Below, in pieces: positions 25,714 to 34,805 of a stretch of 64,000 nucleotides of DNA. Within the stretch, counting starts at the first letter, position 1; every line of letters starts with the position of its first letter. The position numbers were made by a program, and so were the translations under genes. Under the pieces are notes generated by a model that did not search any database, was not told the DNA's origin, and saw only the letters and a list, made by a program, of their open reading frames with translations. Source of the stretch: JBAXTE01 sp964653595 (GTDB lineage Bacteria; Bacteroidota; Bacteroidia; Bacteroidales; WCHB1-69); assembly GCA_964653595.1 (NCBI GenBank), contig CAZZHH010000015.1, forward strand, positions 1 through 64,000, given 5' to 3'.

Positions 25714-26556
25714 ATGATTGCACAAATAGAATCCTTAATCAGACAGTCCATTCAAGAAGATATAGGGGATGGAGATCATACTTCGTTGGCATGTATCCCA
25801 TCCAACGCACATGGTAAAGCGAAGTTGCTTGTAAAAGAACCAGGCATTATTGCTGGAATTGAAATAGCAAAAAGTGTTTTTGATTTTATCGACAATCAAC
25901 TAAAGATTGAACAAATACTTGTCGACGGAGCAGAAGTGAATATTGGAGATATCGCTTTTTATGTTACAGGATCCTCTCAGTCGATTCTGGCAGCCGAACG
26001 TACCGTATTGAATTTTATGCAGCGCATGAGTGGTATTGCCACTTCTACTCATAAAATGATACAGGCAATGGATTGTTCTACTTGTACATTGCTAGATACC
26101 AGAAAAACTACCCCAGGGTTAAGAGTGGTTGAGAAATGGGCAGTTCGAATTGGTGGTGGTGAAAACCATAGAATGGGACTTTATGATATGATCATGATAA
26201 AAGACAACCATATTGACTTTGCTGGAGGAATTGAAAAAGCAATAAAACGCACCCACGATTATTTGCAAAAAAATGAAAAATCGTTAAGAATTGAGATTGA
26301 AGCTCGCTCTCTTAAGGACGTGGAAGAAATTATTCGCATCGGTGGAGTTGATAGAATTATGTTAGACAATTTTACTCCAGAACAGATGGTAGAAGCGGTG
26401 AATCTAATTGCTGGGAGATTTGAAACAGAAGCATCGGGGATGATTAATAGTTCTAACATTAAGTTGTATGCACATACGGGAGTCGATTTCATTTCCTCAG
26501 GCTCCTTGACGCATCAGATTAAAAGTCTAGATTTGAGCCTTAAATCTGTTTTATAA
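25714..26556 (+). CDS. nadC: Nicotinate-nucleotide pyrophosphorylase (carboxylating)
   Basis: The 280-residue enzyme converts quinolinate and PRPP to nicotinate mononucleotide, CO2 and PPi in de novo NAD synthesis. Landmarks: EDIGDGDHTS near the N-terminus, ERTVLNFMQRMSGIAT, the PRPP/quinolinate-binding DTRKTTPGLR, GGGENHRMGLYDMIMIKDNH, and the late barrel motifs IEIEARSL and IMLDN. Length is typical. nadA and nadB are not in the window. The gene is packed between the DUF4783 gene and the brkB-like gene. Confidence 0.96.
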   Translation: MIAQIESLIRQSIQEDIGDGDHTSLACIPSNAHGKAKLLVKEPGIIAGIEIAKSVFDFIDNQLKIEQILVDGAEVNIGDIAFYVTGSSQSILAAERTVLNFMQRMSGIATSTHKMIQAMDCSTCTLLDTRKTTPGLRVVEKWAVRIGGGENHRMGLYDMIMIKDNHIDFAGGIEKAIKRTHDYLQKNEKSLRIEIEARSLKDVEEIIRIGGVDRIMLDNFTPEQMVEAVNLIAGRFETEASGMINSSNIKLYAHTGVDFISSGSLTHQIKSLDLSLKSVL

Positions 26557-26563
26557 GAAATTG

Positions 26564-27517
26564 ATGAAACCTAAAGTCCCTTTTTCTGAAAAAATTTTAT
26601 TGTTTGTCAAAAATTTGCCAATCATTCGACATTTGATAATGATCTCTAAGGAGATATCGTTGCCTGGTTTTAGTAAAATTCCAATATACTATGTCCTAGT
26701 CTTTTTTTTTAACGGGCTTTTTAAAGGAGATCTTTCGCAACGTTCTGCTGCATTGTCTTTTACTTTTTTCTTAGCACTATTTCCTGCGATAATAAGTCTA
26801 TTTACGTTTATCCCTTATATCCCCATTTCAAACTTTCAAAACACATTACTTACTACGATTACAGAAGTTGTTCCCGAAGCTACATGGGATGTTTTAGGAC
26901 CATTGATTACGGATATCATTAGCCGTCAAAGAGGAAGTTTGCTTTCAATTTCGTTTTTATCGGCACTTTTTTTTGCTTCTAATGGAGTAATGGGAATTTC
27001 AAAAGCGTTTAATAATTCGTATCACGCCATAGATACTCGAAAAGCGTTTACACAAAGATTGATATCCTTATGGTTAGTAGCCATTTTGGCATTATTGGTA
27101 GTCCTTGCTGTAGGATTGGTAATAGGTGGTAAAATTAGCATTGAGTATTTGATATCGAATGAAATTTTAAGAGGTAGTTTTGGGATAAACATGTTGATAC
27201 TCGGAAAATGGCTGATTGTAATGGCTTTGATGTTTATCTCAATTTCTTTTATCTACTACATTGCTCCAGCAAATAAAAAATATTATAAATTTATTTCACC
27301 TGGCTCGAGTTTGGCTACTTTTATGTCGTTGTTGCTGCTGGTAGGTTTTGATGCCTATGTTAGCAATTTCACTCAATATAATGCGCTATATGGCTCTATC
27401 GGTACGTTAATAGCACTGATGATTTTCCTTTATTTTAATGGCATGGTACTGCTCATTGGTTTCGAACTCAATGTTAGTATATATCAAGCTAAAAAAAGCT
27501 TTTCGAAAGAGGGTTAG
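26564..27517 (+). CDS. YihY/BrkB family inner-membrane protein
   Basis: The 317-residue protein has about six membrane segments and the family pattern: a cytoplasmic N-terminus, the conserved AALSFTFFLALFPAIISLF, a SSNGVMG-like FASNGVMGISKAFN segment, and the terminal LYGSIGTLIALMIFLYFNG motif. The BrkB/YihY family (once called RNase BN) has no proven function; a transport or envelope role is assumed. ATG 26564 is preferred to the adjoining TTG 26561. It lies 7 bp after nadC. Confidence 0.9.
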   Translation: MKPKVPFSEKILLFVKNLPIIRHLIMISKEISLPGFSKIPIYYVLVFFFNGLFKGDLSQRSAALSFTFFLALFPAIISLFTFIPYIPISNFQNTLLTTITEVVPEATWDVLGPLITDIISRQRGSLLSISFLSALFFASNGVMGISKAFNNSYHAIDTRKAFTQRLISLWLVAILALLVVLAVGLVIGGKISIEYLISNEILRGSFGINMLILGKWLIVMALMFISISFIYYIAPANKKYYKFISPGSSLATFMSLLLLVGFDAYVSNFTQYNALYGSIGTLIALMIFLYFNGMVLLIGFELNVSIYQAKKSFSKEG

Positions 27518-27617
27518 TTTTTTTGAAAATTTTAAAATAGTTTTAAAAAAAGAGATTTTTGAAGTACTTTCAATAAACAATTCGGATGTAATTGTGTTAT
27601 TGTTTGAGTTGATTTGA

Positions 27618-27818
27618 TTACTTTTTAGTTGTATCCGCTAACGAATCTGATTCAAGGAGTGCATTCGCTCTATTTAACGCTTCGTTACTTTGGATGTCAG
27701 CCAACGAGTCTTCTTTTCTTATTTCTCGTTCTTCTTCTTCCTTCGATGGGCCACAAGATGTAAGTATTAAACAGAAAAACAACATTAGGAGGAGGCTTTT
27801 TGAATATATTTTTTTCAT
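27618..27818 (-). CDS. Small lipoprotein, Asp/Glu-rich
   Basis: The 66-residue precursor has a signal peptide (MKKIYSKSLLLMLFFCL) and lipobox LTSC followed by Gly. The mature ~43 residues are charged (SKEEEEREIRKEDSLADIQS) and repeat the word DSLAD. No domain is recognised. It is transcribed divergently from sodB, 72 bp away. A second lipoprotein with similar design (34806-34988) suggests a common small-lipoprotein class. Confidence 0.75.
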   Translation of the reverse strand: MKKIYSKSLLLMLFFCLILTSCGPSKEEEEREIRKEDSLADIQSNEALNRANALLESDSLADTTKK

Positions 27819-27890
27819 TCTTTTTTAGATTAATTTGAAATGCAATATTAAGAAAAAATAATTTTATACACTAATAAAAAAACAAGAATT

Positions 27891-28472
27891 ATGGAATTTA
27901 AATTACCTGCTCTGCCTTATGCAATGAATGCTTTGGAGCCACACATTTCGCAAAAAACATTAGAGTTTCATTATGGAAAACACCATCAGACTTATGTCAA
28001 TAATTTGAATAACTTGATTGTAGGTACTAAGTTTGAAAATGAAACCTCTTTGGTTAACATTGTTAAAAATAGCGAAGGCGGAATTTTTAACAATGCTGCA
28101 CAAGTTTACAATCATACCTTTTATTGGGAGTCTTTATCGCCAGATGGTGGGGGAGAACCTACGGGTTTTGTTTTAAGTGAAATTATAAAGAACTTTGGAT
28201 CTTTTGAGGAGTTTAAAGCTAAATTTTCTCAGGCTTCGATCACCCTTTTTGGCTCAGGATGGGCTTGGTTGGTAAAAACATCCGATGGAAAGCTAGAAAT
28301 AACTCAAGAAAGCAATGCTGGCACTCCTCTTACTAAAAATTTAATTCCACTGTTAACGTGTGATGTTTGGGAACATGCTTATTACTTAGATGTTCAAAAT
28401 CGCAGACCAGATTATTTAAATGCTTTCTGGGCTCTAGTTAACTGGAAAGAAGTCGAAAAAAGAATGAAATAG
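27891..28472 (+). CDS. sodB: Iron superoxide dismutase
   Basis: The 193-residue enzyme dismutates superoxide in the cytoplasm. The metal ligands are visible in FHYGKHHQTYVNNL, NHTFYWESLSP and DVWEHAYYLDVQNRR. The NNAAQVYNH motif places the active-site Gln in the N-terminal domain, the usual Fe-type pattern. It is a monocistronic unit with a strong terminator, typical of anaerobes that tolerate brief oxygen exposure. Confidence 0.96.
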   Translation: MEFKLPALPYAMNALEPHISQKTLEFHYGKHHQTYVNNLNNLIVGTKFENETSLVNIVKNSEGGIFNNAAQVYNHTFYWESLSPDGGGEPTGFVLSEIIKNFGSFEEFKAKFSQASITLFGSGWAWLVKTSDGKLEITQESNAGTPLTKNLIPLLTCDVWEHAYYLDVQNRRPDYLNAFWALVNWKEVEKRMK

Positions 28473-28490
28473 AAAAAAGATTTTTTGTTT

Positions 28491-28521
28491 TTAAGCCACA
28501 TCTATCATGTGGCTTTTTTTA
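28491..28521 (+). terminator. Terminator of sodB
   Basis: A perfect 9-bp stem, AAGCCACAT (28493-28501) with ATGTGGCTT (28507-28515), has a 5-nt loop and is followed by seven T. Confidence 0.9.
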
Positions 28522-28630
28522 TAAGTTTGATAAAAATCCTTAAACCTGAAAATATTGTTTCAAAAAAATACATTTTTGATAGTGAAATTTACGAGTACAA
28601 GAGGTTTATTTTTTATCAATAAAATATTGA

Positions 28631-28650
28631 CATTTTGTCATATTTTGTCA
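28631..28650. repeat. Tandem 10-bp repeat, possible operator
   Basis: CATTTTGTCA is followed immediately by TATTTTGTCA, giving TTTTGTCA twice with a 10-bp period (one helix turn). A TTGACA overlaps the left edge. It lies in the ~380-bp untranslated region before the 27-residue ORF. The protein that might bind is unknown. Confidence 0.3.
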
Positions 28651-28903
28651 AATTGAACATGTTAAGTAAAATTGTTTGCCTTACGTAAAAAAAGATTACG
28701 TTTAGTTGAGGCTATTATTTGTTAATAAAATATTTGCAATACAGTATAATATTCTGTGTATTAATATTTTATGCATTTTATTTTTATTTTTTTATTGCCA
28801 ATTAATGAAGATTTAATTGTCTGGTAATTTTCGGCATACGATTTGACTAAACACTTGCACTTACAATTACAATTAAAAATAATAACTTAAAACCTATAAA
28901 GAT

Positions 28904-28987
28904 ATGAAATCAATAAAAGAAACATTACTTTGGGGTATTTATGTTGTAGTTATGGGAACAATTCTTGCTATAATTTCAGTTTTATAA
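28904..28987 (+). CDS. 27-residue single-pass membrane peptide
   Basis: ATG to TAA encodes 27 residues: a short polar start (MKSIKETLLW) and a hydrophobic stretch (GIYVVVMGTILAIISVL) long enough for one membrane helix. A strong terminator lies 38 bp downstream, and ~380 bp of upstream sequence has promoter-like and repeat elements, consistent with an independent transcript. No frame of similar size competes. It resembles other tiny membrane proteins in design, but no family is recognised; this is a prediction. Confidence 0.5.
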   Translation: MKSIKETLLWGIYVVVMGTILAIISVL

Positions 28988-29024
28988 CGGTTTTTTCTAA
29001 ACACACACAATACCTTCTAAGGGG

Positions 29025-29058
29025 AAAAGCGGTAATCAAGTTTGATTACCGCTTTTTA
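29025..29058. terminator. Bidirectional terminator
   Basis: A perfect 15-bp stem, AAAAGCGGTAATCAA (29025-29039) with TTGATTACCGCTTTT (29042-29056), has A and T tracts on the two sides. It can serve both the small ORF (+) and the MBL ribonuclease gene (-). Confidence 0.9.
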
Positions 29059-29063
29059 TATTT

Positions 29064-30464
29064 CTAAATCTCAAATAATTCGCCTAATTTTGGAATAGAT
29101 ATGTTCTCAAGACCTTTCTCGTTCAAAAACTCTTTGAATATTTCTTGAGTTTTGTATTCGCCATGAACAATGAATGTTTTTTTGATTTTGTGAAAGTCTT
29201 GGCAATCTAAAAATCGTTTCATTTCCAAATAGTCGGCATGACCAGAGAATGATTCGATGGATCTAATGTCAGCTTTTACTAGTAATTTCTGTCCAAAAAT
29301 GGATACTACCGGATCTCCTTGTTTTATTCTTGCGCCGAGAGTAGTAGGAGCGCAATATCCAACAAAAAGGATTGTGTTTTTTGCATTTTCAATGTTGTTT
29401 GCCAGGTGGTGTTTTATTCTACCTGCTTCTGCCATTCCTGATGCAGAGATGATTACACATGGGCGGTTAAAGCTATTTAAATGTTTTGAATCATCTACCG
29501 ATTGGACGTAATGAAGCTTGTTGAATCCAAATGGGTCTGGATCTTTCTGAATATATTCTAGAATTTCGTTGTTAAAACATTCAACGTGTTTGCGGAATAT
29601 TCCTGTAGCTGAAATGGCCAATGGGCTGTCTACAAAAATATCTACATCGGGTAATAATTTTTTATTTTGAAGTCTGTCAAGTGCATAAATTATTTCTTGA
29701 GCTCTCCCAATGGCAAAAGATGGAATGATTAATTTTCCCTTTTTCTTCGCACACGTGTCGATAACCACTCTAAGTAATTCGAAATCAGCGTCTGTTATCG
29801 AAGAGTGAACACGGTCTCCATAGGTTGATTCGATTATTAAATAGTCTGTTTGAGGAAATGGTTGTGGGTCTTTTAAAATACGTTTGTCGTATCTTCCTAT
29901 GTCGCCAGTGTAAGTGAGATTTTTTGTCACCCCATTTTCTATAATCGATAAATTTACAATGGCTCCTCCCAGAATATGGCCACTATCGGTAAATTTAACA
30001 GAGACACCGTCGCAAATTGTGTAGTTTTTGTCATAAGGGACTTCTTCAAATAAATTCATGGAATCTTTAGCATCTTGCATGGTATATATTGGATCTACTT
30101 GAGAAAGTCCTTTCTCAGCTCTTCTTTTGTTGAAGTTAATTACATCGGACTCTTGAATTTTACCAGAATCGGGGAGCATAATGCTGCATAAATCCATGGT
30201 TGCTGGGGTGCAAATCACTTTTCCTCGAAATCCCAATTTGGCAATGTATGGAATCAATCCGGAGTGGTCGATATGTGCATGCGATAGGATTAAAAAATCT
30301 AATTCAGAAGGTTCAAACCCTAATTTTTTATTCAACTGATCGGTCTCAAGACCTTTCCCTTGATACATTCCGCAATCTAGTAATATCTTCTTTCCGTTTG
30401 TGGTAATTAGATGTTTACTTCCAGTCACCTCGCCGCCAGCAGCGCCTAAAAATTGAATTTTCAT
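29064..30464 (-). CDS. Metallo-beta-lactamase / beta-CASP ribonuclease
   Basis: The 466-residue protein has the metallo-beta-lactamase fold with zinc-ligand motifs LSHAHIDHSG and FTDSGHILGG, then an ESTYGDR motif, a beta-CASP insert, and the C-terminal RMMBL-type FSGHADYLEMK and IVHGE motifs. This is the CPSF73-like group of bacterial RNA-processing nucleases; it probably cuts or trims RNA in the cytoplasm. The N-terminus FLGAAGGEVTGSKHL is typical. It is a single gene with a terminator at its 3' end. Confidence 0.92.
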   Translation of the reverse strand: MKIQFLGAAGGEVTGSKHLITTNGKKILLDCGMYQGKGLETDQLNKKLGFEPSELDFLILSHAHIDHSGLIPYIAKLGFRGKVICTPATMDLCSIMLPDSGKIQESDVINFNKRRAEKGLSQVDPIYTMQDAKDSMNLFEEVPYDKNYTICDGVSVKFTDSGHILGGAIVNLSIIENGVTKNLTYTGDIGRYDKRILKDPQPFPQTDYLIIESTYGDRVHSSITDADFELLRVVIDTCAKKKGKLIIPSFAIGRAQEIIYALDRLQNKKLLPDVDIFVDSPLAISATGIFRKHVECFNNEILEYIQKDPDPFGFNKLHYVQSVDDSKHLNSFNRPCVIISASGMAEAGRIKHHLANNIENAKNTILFVGYCAPTTLGARIKQGDPVVSIFGQKLLVKADIRSIESFSGHADYLEMKRFLDCQDFHKIKKTFIVHGEYKTQEIFKEFLNEKGLENISIPKLGELFEI

Positions 30465-30898
30465 CTTGTCGTATGTTTAGTTCTTTAAATAAGTTCTTTA
30501 GTTAAAGCAAATTTAGCATTTTATTCGGTTTATTATTATCAAATTTCGAAATATATTTTGGGGGAGTGTAGCTTTATGGATGGTTTTTCGAGATTGGAGG
30601 GAAATTAATTGATTTGATGATTAATTGATTTATTCGCTATCGCTCATGAGACCGCTTCGCTTAGTTGAAGATTTGAAAATGGAGATAGCCGATTAGATAG
30701 CCAATTTAATCGCTATCGCTCATGAGGACGCTTCACTTAGTTGAAGATGAATTGATTTAATGAGGAACTGGAGAAGAGTGAAAAGATTGAACCATTAAGC
30801 GATGCAGTGCGATGTAGTGAGCCTGCCGAACTAAGTTACGCCGAACTGAAATTAAGAAAAATCAAGGAAGACCGAAAGCAGTTGAAGGGATAGAAGGA
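30465..30898. other. Intergenic stretch with degenerate repeats
   Basis: About 430 bp without a supported gene. It contains the direct repeat listed at 30635-30748 and short AT-rich reiterations such as GATTAATTGATTTATT. Confidence 0.45.
30635..30748. repeat. Direct repeat of ~38 bp, two copies
   Basis: CGCTATCGCTCATGAG begins both copies (30635 and 30711) and GTTGAAGAT ends both (30672 and 30748). There are two mismatches between. The 76-bp period separates them. Confidence 0.6.
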
Positions 30899-32026
30899 TT
30901 ATTCTTCAAAAAACAGCTCCCGAGTGATGTAGTCGCTCATCAACTTACCTTCTCGGGACAATACAAACCCATCTGGAATCTCTACGATAAATATTGGATC
31001 TATTTTTTGCAGTTGGCGTGTCAGCCAATTAACATACTTTTGATCGAAATTCGATTTCACAAAATCAATATTGCAACCGATGGAGGTTCTGATTGAAGTC
31101 ATGATATACTCGTTGTACCGATCTTCTTCGGAGAGAAACTCCTCCTCAAAATAACAGCCATTGTTCGTCAGTCCATCCATATACTGTTTGACATTGGACA
31201 AATTCCACCGACGCATCGGGGTTGCAAACGAATGGGCGCCGGGACCGAATCCAAGATAAGGAACGCCATTCCAATAAGCGCTGTTGTGTTTTGAGACTAA
31301 TCCATCACGGCAAAAATTCGAAATCTCATATTGCTGATAGCCATTCTCTTCGGCGAAATCCATCATCAGGTTGAACTGGCGGATAGCATCCTCTTCAGCT
31401 GGTGCCGGAACTTTTCCTTTTTCTATCTGTTTATGAAGCATCGTTTTATCTTCCACCGTCAGCGCATAACATGAAAGGTGAGCGATATGATATTTTTGTG
31501 CAATACTCAGATTCTCGATCCATTGCTCATCGGTTTGATTGGGAATCCCATAGATCAAATCAATGGAAAGATTATCGAAACCCAAAATCATCGCACTTTC
31601 GATCACGGAAACAGCATCGGCGGCAGTGTGTCTGCGGTTTATTTGCTTCAACGTGTGATCGTCAAATGACTGTATACCGATGCTTAGCCGGTTGATCCCT
31701 GCTATCTTCAACCCAATCAAATATTCATCCGACAAATCATCGGGATTGGCTTCAAAAGTCACTTCCAAGGTTTCGTGAAGGGAGTAAAACCCTCTAATCT
31801 GCTTGAGAATTGATTTCACCTCAACAATGGTCAATATTGAAGGGGTGCCGCCTCCAAAATAGATGGTCTCCACGGTCTGGGATTCAACTTCCTTTGCACG
31901 AGATGCAATTTCGAGAAGCAATGCCTCTAGAAACTGGGCTTTCAATGTAATGTTGGCAACAGAGTAAAAATTGCAATAGCTGCATTTTTGCGTACAAAAG
32001 GGAATGTGAATGTAGATGCCTGCCAT
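30899..32026 (-). CDS. hemW: Radical SAM heme chaperone HemW
   Basis: The 375-residue protein starts at MAGIYIHIPFCTQKCSYCNF, with the CxxxCxxC motif for the radical-SAM [4Fe-4S] cluster. TIYFGGGTPSIL, LSIGIQSFDDHTLKQINRRH and FGPGAHSF follow. HemW binds heme and delivers it to respiratory enzymes; it is often mislabelled as the coproporphyrinogen dehydrogenase HemN. The frame continues upstream to 32212, but that part is made of intergenic repeats and lies before the family start, so it is left out. Codon use is GC-richer than in neighbours. Confidence 0.93.
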   Translation of the reverse strand: MAGIYIHIPFCTQKCSYCNFYSVANITLKAQFLEALLLEIASRAKEVESQTVETIYFGGGTPSILTIVEVKSILKQIRGFYSLHETLEVTFEANPDDLSDEYLIGLKIAGINRLSIGIQSFDDHTLKQINRRHTAADAVSVIESAMILGFDNLSIDLIYGIPNQTDEQWIENLSIAQKYHIAHLSCYALTVEDKTMLHKQIEKGKVPAPAEEDAIRQFNLMMDFAEENGYQQYEISNFCRDGLVSKHNSAYWNGVPYLGFGPGAHSFATPMRRWNLSNVKQYMDGLTNNGCYFEEEFLSEEDRYNEYIMTSIRTSIGCNIDFVKSNFDQKYVNWLTRQLQKIDPIFIVEIPDGFVLSREGKLMSDYITRELFFEE

Positions 32027-32132
32027 CGGATTTTTTTTCAAAAATACGGATTTTTTTTGTGGATAATGGTGAAAATATATTGTAGCAGAAATTAAGTAGA
32101 GATTTTTGATTGAGAGTGGATTTTGGTGAAGG

Positions 32133-32240
32133 GAGAGTGCGAAGATACAATCTTCGCACAACTGAGCTGGATTTAGGGAAGATGAGAGTGCGAAGACACA
32201 ATCTTCGCACAACTAAGGACGAGCCAATCTTCGCACAACT
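32133..32240. repeat. Palindromic intergenic repeat, 2.5 copies
   Basis: Two 31-bp units (32133-32163 and 32184-32214) and a half unit (32226-32240) contain TGCGAAGA...TCTTCGCA palindromes. They lie upstream of hemW on its 5' side and before the M14 gene, and they create a spurious N-terminal extension of the hemW frame. Confidence 0.75.
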
Positions 32241-32295
32241 GTTTGTACAATTGAGAAATTTATCCAACTAAATCAATTTCAATTCACTTTTTTTC

Positions 32296-32303
32296 TAACT
32301 TTG
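32296..32303 (+). promoter_or_regulatory. -7 box of the M14 carboxypeptidase gene
   Basis: TAACTTTG is an exact TAnnTTTG match 48 bp before ATG 32352. The longest frame starts at a TTG inside it. Confidence 0.55.
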
Positions 32304-32351
32304 GGGCTTGAGGGAATTAATATTTTAGGAAATAATATAAAAGTAAAACCA

Positions 32352-34712
32352 ATGAACAACATCAAAAAGGCATCATTACTTCTAGCAGTTGTACTTCTGT
32401 TTTTAACCGGTTATGCGCAACAGGAGCGCTATGTGAAAATCAAAATCGATCTTTCTAAAAAAACAATCCAAGAACTTATGTCACTGGGTATTGCCGATGA
32501 AGGGGAATTCAAAAAAGGATGTTGTTACACCACTGAAATGGAAGCATCTTCGTTGCAAAAGCTACAGGAAAAAGGGTTTTTATACGAGATATTAATTGAG
32601 GATATGACCAAATTTTATCAGGAACGTAATAAAAAATCCAATGAGAAAGTCCCTACTTATTGTCCTTCCTCTATCCCAAATTATGGTATGCCTTCTCATT
32701 TCAGACATGGCTCCATGGGCGGATATCTCACCCACGACCAAGCACTGGCGGAACTCGACAGTATGCGTCATTACTATCCCAACCTGATTTCAATGAAAGC
32801 ACCCATCGACACCTTCCACTCCGTGGAGGGCCGACCACTCTATTTTGTTCGCCTTTCCGACAATGCGTCTACTGATGAGAACGAACCGGAAGTCCTTTAC
32901 CTTGGTCTCACCCATGCCCGTGAGCCAATGGGAATGCAACAACTAATCTGGTTTATGTGGTATCTGTTGGAAAATTACGACAACAACCCCGAAATCGCCT
33001 ATCTGCTCAATAACAGCGAGCTTTATTTCGTTCCCATTGTAAACCCCGATGGATATGTTTATAATCAAACTTCCAGCCCTGAGGGTGGCGGAATGTGGCG
33101 CAAAAACCGCCGTCAAAATGGAGGTTCCATGGGTGTGGATTTAAATCGAAATTATGGTTTTGAATGGGGTTACGATGATGTTGGTTCTTCCATCGATCCA
33201 ACTGCCGAAACCTATCGTGGTCTCGCCGGTTTTTCAGAACCCGAAACACAAGCCGTCAAATGGTTCTGTGAACATCGAAACTTTTCGCTCTCTATCGATT
33301 ATCACACCTACAGTAATATTCTACTTTACCCATGGGGATATATCGATCAAGTAACCCCCGATCAAGCGGTTTTTGAAGCCTATGCCCAACTGCTTACCAG
33401 CGACAACCACTTTGCCTACGGCACACCTGGTCAGTTGCTTTATACCACCAACGGAGGTTCATTCGACTGGTTTTATGGCGAACAAAGCACCAAAGGAAAA
33501 ATCTTGGCGCTTTCTCCCGAGGCTGGAAATGCCACCGACGGTTTTTGGCCAGCAGAAGATAGGATTAACGAGCTTTGTAACACCTTTGCCACCATGAACC
33601 TGATGATGGCCCGATTGACCAACAAATATGCTTCCCTCGAAATATTGTCGTCCAATGTGACTGAAACCGCCACTGCAAAAATCAAGTTCTCCACCAAAAT
33701 CTTGGGACTCGACACCGCCGGCACTTTCACCGCTTCCATTGTAGACATCGACAATGTATGTAGCAACATTGGAACTCCGAAAAACTTTGTCAGTCCCAAC
33801 CTGTTGCAACAATTCACTGATTCCATCGAGTATACCTTGAACACTATGAATGTAGGTACAACTTATCGCTTATTACTGAAAATAGAAAATGGTCCATTTG
33901 CCCGTGTCGACACATTATCGTTTATTTATGGTGCTGGCTCAGTTACCTACCACGATGCTTGTAATACAACCGATGGATGGGTTAGCGCAGGAGGTACTTG
34001 GTCAACAACTACGACCACTTTTGTTTCAGCTCCTAGTTCCATTTCGGATGGCATTGGAACCTATTCAAATAACAGTAACAAGTCCATAACCACTGTTGCT
34101 GCAGTAGACTTAACTCAAGCGACTATGGCACATCTGTCTTATTTTGCGAAATGGGGCATTGAACAAGGTTATGATTATGTACAGATACTTGTAAGTGAGA
34201 ATAATGGAACAAGTTGGTTGCCACTTTGTGGAAGATATACCACCGAAGGAGGAGCAGATCAGATGGGTGTTGAGGGGCAACCGGTGTATCAAGGATCCCA
34301 GTCCACCTGGGTCTCTGAGCAAATTGACCTCAGTGATTATATAGGCAAACAGGTGAAATTCAGATTTACTTTGGTCACTGACGGGGGTGTAACCGATGAT
34401 GGGTTTTATTTTGATGATTTCAAAGTTTCTTCTTACAATCTAGCTTCACAGTCGATAGATGATCATAAATTTGAATCGACATTCATCCTTTATCCAAACC
34501 CAACTTGTGGTGAAATAACGATAATAAACAAGAAAAATGAATCTATTGTTAGCATAGAGCTATTCGATATGGTTGGCAATAAAGTGTATGAAAAGAATGA
34601 AAGTACATCCAATGTGAAAATAAGTCTTCCTAAGTTGCCTAAGGGGTATTATTATATGAAAATTGAAACATCTGGTTTACAATATTCATATTCAAAACTT
34701 GTGATTTATTAG
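32352..34712 (+). CDS. Secreted M14 zinc carboxypeptidase with T9SS sorting domain
   Basis: The 786-residue protein has a signal peptide ending near TGYAQ. An M14 carboxypeptidase domain covers about residues 115-425: the zinc motif LTHAREPMG (H and E), PIVNPDGY, VDLNRNYGFEW, the third ligand in SIDYHTYSN, and a possible catalytic Glu in LSPEAGN. A fibronectin-like part and a jelly-roll (MAM/P-type) domain ending in DDGFYFDDFKV follow. The T9SS type A domain (FILYPNPTCGE, ELFDMVGNKVYE, GYYYMKIE) ends the protein. It should release C-terminal amino acids from peptides outside the cell. Confidence 0.9.
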   Translation: MNNIKKASLLLAVVLLFLTGYAQQERYVKIKIDLSKKTIQELMSLGIADEGEFKKGCCYTTEMEASSLQKLQEKGFLYEILIEDMTKFYQERNKKSNEKVPTYCPSSIPNYGMPSHFRHGSMGGYLTHDQALAELDSMRHYYPNLISMKAPIDTFHSVEGRPLYFVRLSDNASTDENEPEVLYLGLTHAREPMGMQQLIWFMWYLLENYDNNPEIAYLLNNSELYFVPIVNPDGYVYNQTSSPEGGGMWRKNRRQNGGSMGVDLNRNYGFEWGYDDVGSSIDPTAETYRGLAGFSEPETQAVKWFCEHRNFSLSIDYHTYSNILLYPWGYIDQVTPDQAVFEAYAQLLTSDNHFAYGTPGQLLYTTNGGSFDWFYGEQSTKGKILALSPEAGNATDGFWPAEDRINELCNTFATMNLMMARLTNKYASLEILSSNVTETATAKIKFSTKILGLDTAGTFTASIVDIDNVCSNIGTPKNFVSPNLLQQFTDSIEYTLNTMNVGTTYRLLLKIENGPFARVDTLSFIYGAGSVTYHDACNTTDGWVSAGGTWSTTTTTFVSAPSSISDGIGTYSNNSNKSITTVAAVDLTQATMAHLSYFAKWGIEQGYDYVQILVSENNGTSWLPLCGRYTTEGGADQMGVEGQPVYQGSQSTWVSEQIDLSDYIGKQVKFRFTLVTDGGVTDDGFYFDDFKVSSYNLASQSIDDHKFESTFILYPNPTCGEITIINKKNESIVSIELFDMVGNKVYEKNESTSNVKISLPKLPKGYYYMKIETSGLQYSYSKLVIY

Positions 34713-34755
34713 TTTTTTTCGGAAAGGGTAAGTATTAGAGAATCAATCTGTATAA

Positions 34756-34795
34756 AAAAAAAAGGCGTTTATGAGTTAAACGCCTTTTTTTTTAA
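34756..34795. terminator. Bidirectional terminator
   Basis: A perfect 11-bp stem, AAAGGCGTTTA (34761-34771) with TAAACGCCTTT (34777-34787), has long A and T tracts on the two sides and lies between convergent genes. Confidence 0.9.
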
Positions 34796-34805
34796 GAGTA
34801 GAATG

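Noticed and set aside
32027..32212. 62-residue N-terminal extension of HemW
   Set aside because: It is translated from palindromic intergenic repeats; the family starts at MAGIYIHIPFC.
33459..33844. Antisense ORFs of 117 and 123 residues within the M14 gene
   Set aside because: They are shadows of the peptidase reading frame, without family features.
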